Shown piece after piece: positions 6,585 through 8,737 of a stretch of DNA of 8,737 bases. The stretch comes from Acidimicrobium sp. Lineage in GTDB: Bacteria > Actinomycetota > Acidimicrobiia > Acidimicrobiales > Ilumatobacteraceae. Every line of letters begins with the position of its first letter. Position 1 is the stretch's first letter. The stretch spans positions 2,774 to 11,510 of the forward strand of contig DOHD01000057.1 of assembly GCA_003535455.1 (NCBI GenBank), written 5' to 3'. The translations under genes and the position numbers were made by a program. The notes under the pieces are model-generated. The model had not been told where the DNA came from and did not search any database. It worked only from the letters and a program-made list of their open reading frames with translations.

Positions 6585-6626
6585 GCACCTAGTTTGGCAG
6601 GCTGTTGCTCATCTTGGCGAACCGAG

Positions 6627-7067
6627 TCAGTGATACCAGATTTTTTGGTGGCTTCGACTTTGCGGATGCAAAATCAGCGCGCACAACGCAATCTCAAAAA
6701 TCAAACTCAGGGTGCTGCCACCGCTCAATTTGCGATATAGCGATGTCGACATGCCGCTGATGTTCTCAAGATCGGTATAGGCCCAAAACCGCAGCACAAA
6801 AGGCGAAAATGCCGCAGCTATTGCGAATTTATAGCCAAGTTTCAGGTCGTTGGCCATGAACAAACCCGAGAGAGCGTGAAGTGCGACCACGACTAGGCCG
6901 ACAATCAAGCCAATTGAAAATCGATTACGGATATATCCCAAATAATCGGTTGAGTCGATGACGCTAATCAGGGAGAAGAAACCGTTCAAATAGAGCAACA
7001 TCGCAGCGATCTGCAAAGTTTGGGGTTGCATGCGGTCGAACCATTTGCGCCAATCGATATTTAGCAT
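6627..7067 (-). CDS. Small membrane protein of unknown function, four predicted helices
   Basis: I do not recognise a named family. The 146 residues have a basic, tryptophan-containing N-terminus (MLNIDWRKWFDR), then four hydrophobic stretches at about 18-37, 50-72, 77-97 and 119-132. A polar loop at about 98-117 (including YRKLSGGST) and a C-terminal tail (LHPQSRSHQKIWYH) rich in basic and aromatic residues complete it. The tail looks like a conserved motif rather than random sequence, but I cannot verify this. Codon use resembles the neighbours and hydrophobic residues fall in regular blocks, so it is a real gene. It has an ATG start without a Shine-Dalgarno sequence; CACAAT six bases upstream is a weak -10 candidate. 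It is divergent from era (48-base gap) and upstream of the hydratase gene. A role in membrane lipids or respiration would be a guess. Confidence 0.82.
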   Translation of the reverse strand: MLNIDWRKWFDRMQPQTLQIAAMLLYLNGFFSLISVIDSTDYLGYIRNRFSIGLIVGLVVVALHALSGLFMANDLKLGYKFAIAAAFSPFVLRFWAYTDLENISGMSTSLYRKLSGGSTLSLIFEIALCALILHPQSRSHQKIWYH

Positions 7068-7082
7068 GTTTCAATTGTGGCA

Positions 7083-7098
7083 GATCGCTCGATCGCTT
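7083..7098. repeat. Tandem 8-base repeat in the membrane gene / era divergent gap
   Basis: GATCGCTC followed directly by GATCGCTT. It fills much of the 48-base gap and lies just upstream of the proposed era -10 box. It could be a small regulator site, but CGATCG-like words are common throughout the window, so chance is plausible. Confidence 0.3.
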
Positions 7099-7103
7099 AT
7101 CGG

Positions 7104-7109
7104 TAGCCT
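7104..7109 (+). promoter_or_regulatory. Putative -10 box (TAGCCT) for a leaderless era transcript
   Basis: TAGCCT fits TANNNT and ends 6 bases before the era GTG, consistent with transcription starting at the start codon. No Shine-Dalgarno sequence is present. The TAG of this same box is an in-frame stop, which rules out any longer era start. No -35 box at a normal distance is evident. Confidence 0.45.
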
Positions 7110-7115
7110 TCTCTC

Positions 7116-7955
7116 GTGCGCAGTGCCTTTATTTCTTTGGTTGGACGACCGAATGTCGGTAAGTCGACCCTACTCAATGCAATTATTGGCACGAAGGTAA
7201 GCATTGTTTCGAACAAACCACAAACAACGCGCACGCGCGTGCGTGGCATCTTGAACAAAGACGATACCCAATTGGTCTTCGTCGACACGCCAGGTTTGCA
7301 CAAAGCCACAACTGCGCTTGGTGAGCGGGTCAATGCAACTGCGCTCGAATCGATGCGCGATGTCGACATCGTATGTTTATTGATTGACGCGACGCAGACC
7401 TTCGGCGCAGGTGACAGATGGGTGAGCGAACAACTGGATATTCGCAATGCGATAGTCGTGATCAATAAGATTGACGCCGTTTCGTCGGCAAAATTATTGG
7501 CCCAGTTAGGTGCAATCTCTTCGTTGGGTGCGGCCGAGTATTTTCCAGTCTCGGCGAAAACTGGAGAAGGCGTAGATCGCCTGCTGGCAGAACTCATCAA
7601 ACGTGCGCCACTTGGCCAAGCAATGTATCCACCCGAGATGACATCTGAAACGCCCCAGGCTCAGTGGGTGGCCGAACTTGTGCGAGAACAATTGCTGTCG
7701 GTCACGCGTGACGAGTTGCCTTATTCGATCGCTACTCGGGTCACCGAGTGGGAGTGGCCTCGTGTGCGCTGTGAAATTGTTGTAGAGCGCGAAAGTCAAA
7801 AAGGCATGGTCATCGGCAAATCGGGCAGCGTTCTGAAATCGGTCGGTGTTGAAGTTCGCAAGCAAATGCCTGAGGGCGCTTTTTTGGAGCTCTTCGTGGT
7901 TGTCGACAAAGATTGGCAACATCGCGCCGACCGAGTCGAACGACTTGGTTATTAG
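7116..7955 (+). CDS. era: GTPase Era, 30S ribosome assembly factor
   Basis: Era is an essential GTPase that binds the 3' end of 16S rRNA and checks late assembly of the small subunit. The 279 residues hold both family domains. In the GTPase domain, G1 is GRPNVGKS (10-17), the G2 region is QTTRTRVRGI (36-45), G3 is DTPG (57-60), G4 is NKID (117-120) and G5 is SAK (146-148). In the C-terminal KH RNA-binding domain, LPYSIATRVTEWEW (201-214) is the usual linker and VIGKSGSVLK (232-241) carries the GxxG loop (234-237). All key residues are present. It is slightly shorter than the common length of about 300, mostly at the N-terminus: GTG at 7116 is forced by an in-frame stop at 7104-7106. The usual companions ybeY and recO are not adjacent. 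The stop lies 9 bases from that of the convergent lipoprotein gene. Confidence 0.96.
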   Translation: MRSAFISLVGRPNVGKSTLLNAIIGTKVSIVSNKPQTTRTRVRGILNKDDTQLVFVDTPGLHKATTALGERVNATALESMRDVDIVCLLIDATQTFGAGDRWVSEQLDIRNAIVVINKIDAVSSAKLLAQLGAISSLGAAEYFPVSAKTGEGVDRLLAELIKRAPLGQAMYPPEMTSETPQAQWVAELVREQLLSVTRDELPYSIATRVTEWEWPRVRCEIVVERESQKGMVIGKSGSVLKSVGVEVRKQMPEGAFLELFVVVDKDWQHRADRVERLGY

Positions 7956-7964
7956 TTCAGACTG

Positions 7965-8591
7965 TTATCCAGCGACTGCGACCAAGAGCGACGAGTAATC
8001 ATCAAATGTAACTGGGGCTCCCGGCTTAGCGAGATCGCCTCGACCACGTGGCACCGCGACACTTTGTCCGTCTACGGTGAAAACAACTTGGCCGACACCG
8101 GGTCGACGCGTAAAGGTCAAAACTAACTGCGCTATTGCCAAGCGTTGGTCGACAGGTGAAAGAACATCCAGAAATTGAGATGTCGTGTCAATTTGGGCAA
8201 CGCCCTTAGTAATATTTATCTCGGCATTCAGGTCGGCTGGCAGTGCGCTGCGTAGGCCCGAACCATTTTCGCCTGTCGGTGGACCCGCAATTAATGCGGC
8301 CAGAACTTGCGACGTCGTTGCGGGGCTCACAATTGACAAAGTGGTTGCGACAACTCGATTCGCGCTGATGTAATAAAGCTCGACTGGTTCGGCAAGAATT
8401 TCAGTTTGCGAGACCGCTCGATCTTTGACCGATTCATCGATTTCAATAGTCGTGGTCGTAGTGGTTGTCGTGGCTTGTTCATTGAGTTCGGATGGCAGTT
8501 CTGATGCAGACAGCTCAATAACTTTGCTTGTGCTTGGCACACCGCAACTCGCGACACCAATCAATAATGAGGCTGCGAGCAGTCTTTTCAT
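7965..8591 (-). CDS. GerMN-domain lipoprotein, short LpqB-like
   Basis: The 208 residues begin with a lipoprotein signal: basic MKR, a hydrophobic stretch, and lipobox VASC with C16 as the expected lipid-modified residue, so the mature protein sits on the outer face of the cytoplasmic membrane. A linker with eight consecutive threonines (41-48) follows. The GerMN domain spans about 70-178: ELYYIS strand, LAALIAGPPTGENGSGLRSALP, then QLVLTFTRRPGVGQVVFTVDG, the family's most recognisable segment. The gene's ATG overlaps the stop of the upstream histidine kinase (ATGA). This is the arrangement of mtrB-lpqB, where LpqB modulates MtrB signalling in cell-wall control. Classical LpqB is near 580 residues with a C-terminal beta-propeller, which is absent here, and the protein ends about 30 residues after GerMN. 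It is therefore a minimal LpqB-like or separate GerMN protein; no frameshift is apparent. Confidence 0.88.
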   Translation of the reverse strand: MKRLLAASLLIGVASCGVPSTSKVIELSASELPSELNEQATTTTTTTTIEIDESVKDRAVSQTEILAEPVELYYISANRVVATTLSIVSPATTSQVLAALIAGPPTGENGSGLRSALPADLNAEINITKGVAQIDTTSQFLDVLSPVDQRLAIAQLVLTFTRRPGVGQVVFTVDGQSVAVPRGRGDLAKPGAPVTFDDYSSLLVAVAG

Positions 8592-8737
8592 GACATCGGC
8601 CTAGTCGATTCGTTTGAACTTTGACGAAGGATCGAGACAATGAATCGCGCGCCGCCGTTGCTGTTTGTTTCGACCCACGCATTTCCGCCCAAGGCGCGGG
8701 CATGTTCTTGTACGATCGCCAAGCCAAGTCCGCTACC
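8588..8737 (-). CDS. mtrB: Sensor histidine kinase, C-terminal end (partial), MtrB-like
   Basis: Only the last 49 codons and the stop are inside the window; the gene starts beyond the right edge. They encode GSGLGLAIVQEHARALGG, the G2 box and following helix of a HATPase_c domain, then WVETNSNGGARFIVSIL, the closing strands of that fold. This identifies the end of a two-component sensor kinase that would phosphorylate a response-regulator partner outside the window. The wording GLGLAIVQEHARALGG...GGARFIV is close to actinobacterial MtrB, and the downstream overlapping GerMN lipoprotein supports an mtrA-mtrB-lpqB arrangement. The kinase call is firm. The mtrB name is an inference from neighbour and similarity, since sensor and dimerisation domains cannot be seen. 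Confidence 0.85.
   Translation of the reverse strand, partial: GSGLGLAIVQEHARALGGNAWVETNSNGGARFIVSILRQSSNESTRPMS

Noticed and set aside
6589..6612. Eight-codon reading frame (starting M-S-N-S) just before the hydratase gene on the minus strand
   Set aside because: It ends 4 bases before the hydratase start and could be a leader peptide, but it has no clear ribosome binding site, no attenuator-like structure and no distinctive codon run. Frames of this length arise easily by chance.
7097..7600. 167-codon open frame opposite the start of era
   Set aside because: Antisense shadow of Era; the protein is low-complexity Ser/Thr/Arg-rich with no motif, and the plus strand has all GTPase motifs.
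7506..7922. 138-codon open frame opposite the KH domain of era
   Set aside because: No recognisable domain, and the opposite strand encodes a conserved KH domain; treated as a shadow.
7963..7970. TTATCC resembling part of a DnaA box
   Set aside because: It matches only part of the nonamer, stands alone, and overlaps the lipoprotein stop codon; no cluster suggests an origin.
1..8737. A new defence, mobile or biosynthetic system
   Set aside because: Every gene but one fits a known housekeeping or lipid-metabolism family, junctions are tight, and there are no integrases, transposases, inverted-repeat ends, arrays or composition jumps that I can see.

Overview
The window looks like ordinary chromosome from an actinobacterium, most likely of the class Acidimicrobiia. 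The grounds are a menaquinone pathway (menD, isochorismate synthase, menG), a luciferase-like enzyme of the F420-dependent class, a hydratase very close to mycobacterial Rv0130, a sensor kinase followed by a GerMN lipoprotein as in mtrB-lpqB, frequent GTG starts, and two apparently leaderless genes. Base composition is roughly balanced, not strongly GC-rich, which would fit a freshwater or marine Acidimicrobiia lineage. The lineage is inference, because there is no rRNA here to test it. Coding density is very high: no stretch longer than about 90 bases lacks a gene, and no tRNA, rRNA, CRISPR array, insertion sequence or phage gene was seen.

Layout. Positions 1-3838 form a menaquinone block. 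It holds the 5' end of an alpha/beta hydrolase on the minus strand (probable MenH), then a divergent menD on the plus strand. menD converges on menF, which is preceded by menG; both are on the minus strand, and the menG stop codon directly abuts the menF start codon. The menD/menF junction carries a two-sided terminator-like structure. Together these genes cover entry into the pathway (chorismate to isochorismate to SEPHCHC, probably to SHCHC) and the last methylation. The middle genes (menC, menE, menB, menA) are not in the window.

Positions 3839-6584 form an acyl-CoA block. A 90-base divergent promoter region contains a near-palindrome. It is followed by an ACAD10/11-like acyl-CoA dehydrogenase, whose stop overlaps the start of an F420-type luciferase-like oxidoreductase (ATGA). 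A MaoC-type (R)-hydratase converges from the other strand. These genes suggest oxidation of an unusual acyl-CoA, lipid or steroid-like substrate; the substrate cannot be read from the sequence.

Positions 6627-8737 hold an unrecognised four-helix membrane protein, the ribosome-assembly GTPase Era (divergent from it), and, converging on Era, a GerMN-domain lipoprotein preceded by the 3' end of a histidine kinase. The kinase and lipoprotein overlap by ATGA and resemble mtrB-lpqB, but the lipoprotein lacks the large beta-propeller of classical LpqB.

I found no clearly new multi-gene system. The points most worth checking are the shortened LpqB-like partner of the kinase, the identical TAGCCT boxes 6-7 bases before the GTG starts of menG and era, the near-palindrome before the acyl-CoA dehydrogenase, and the repeats in the menH/menD gap.
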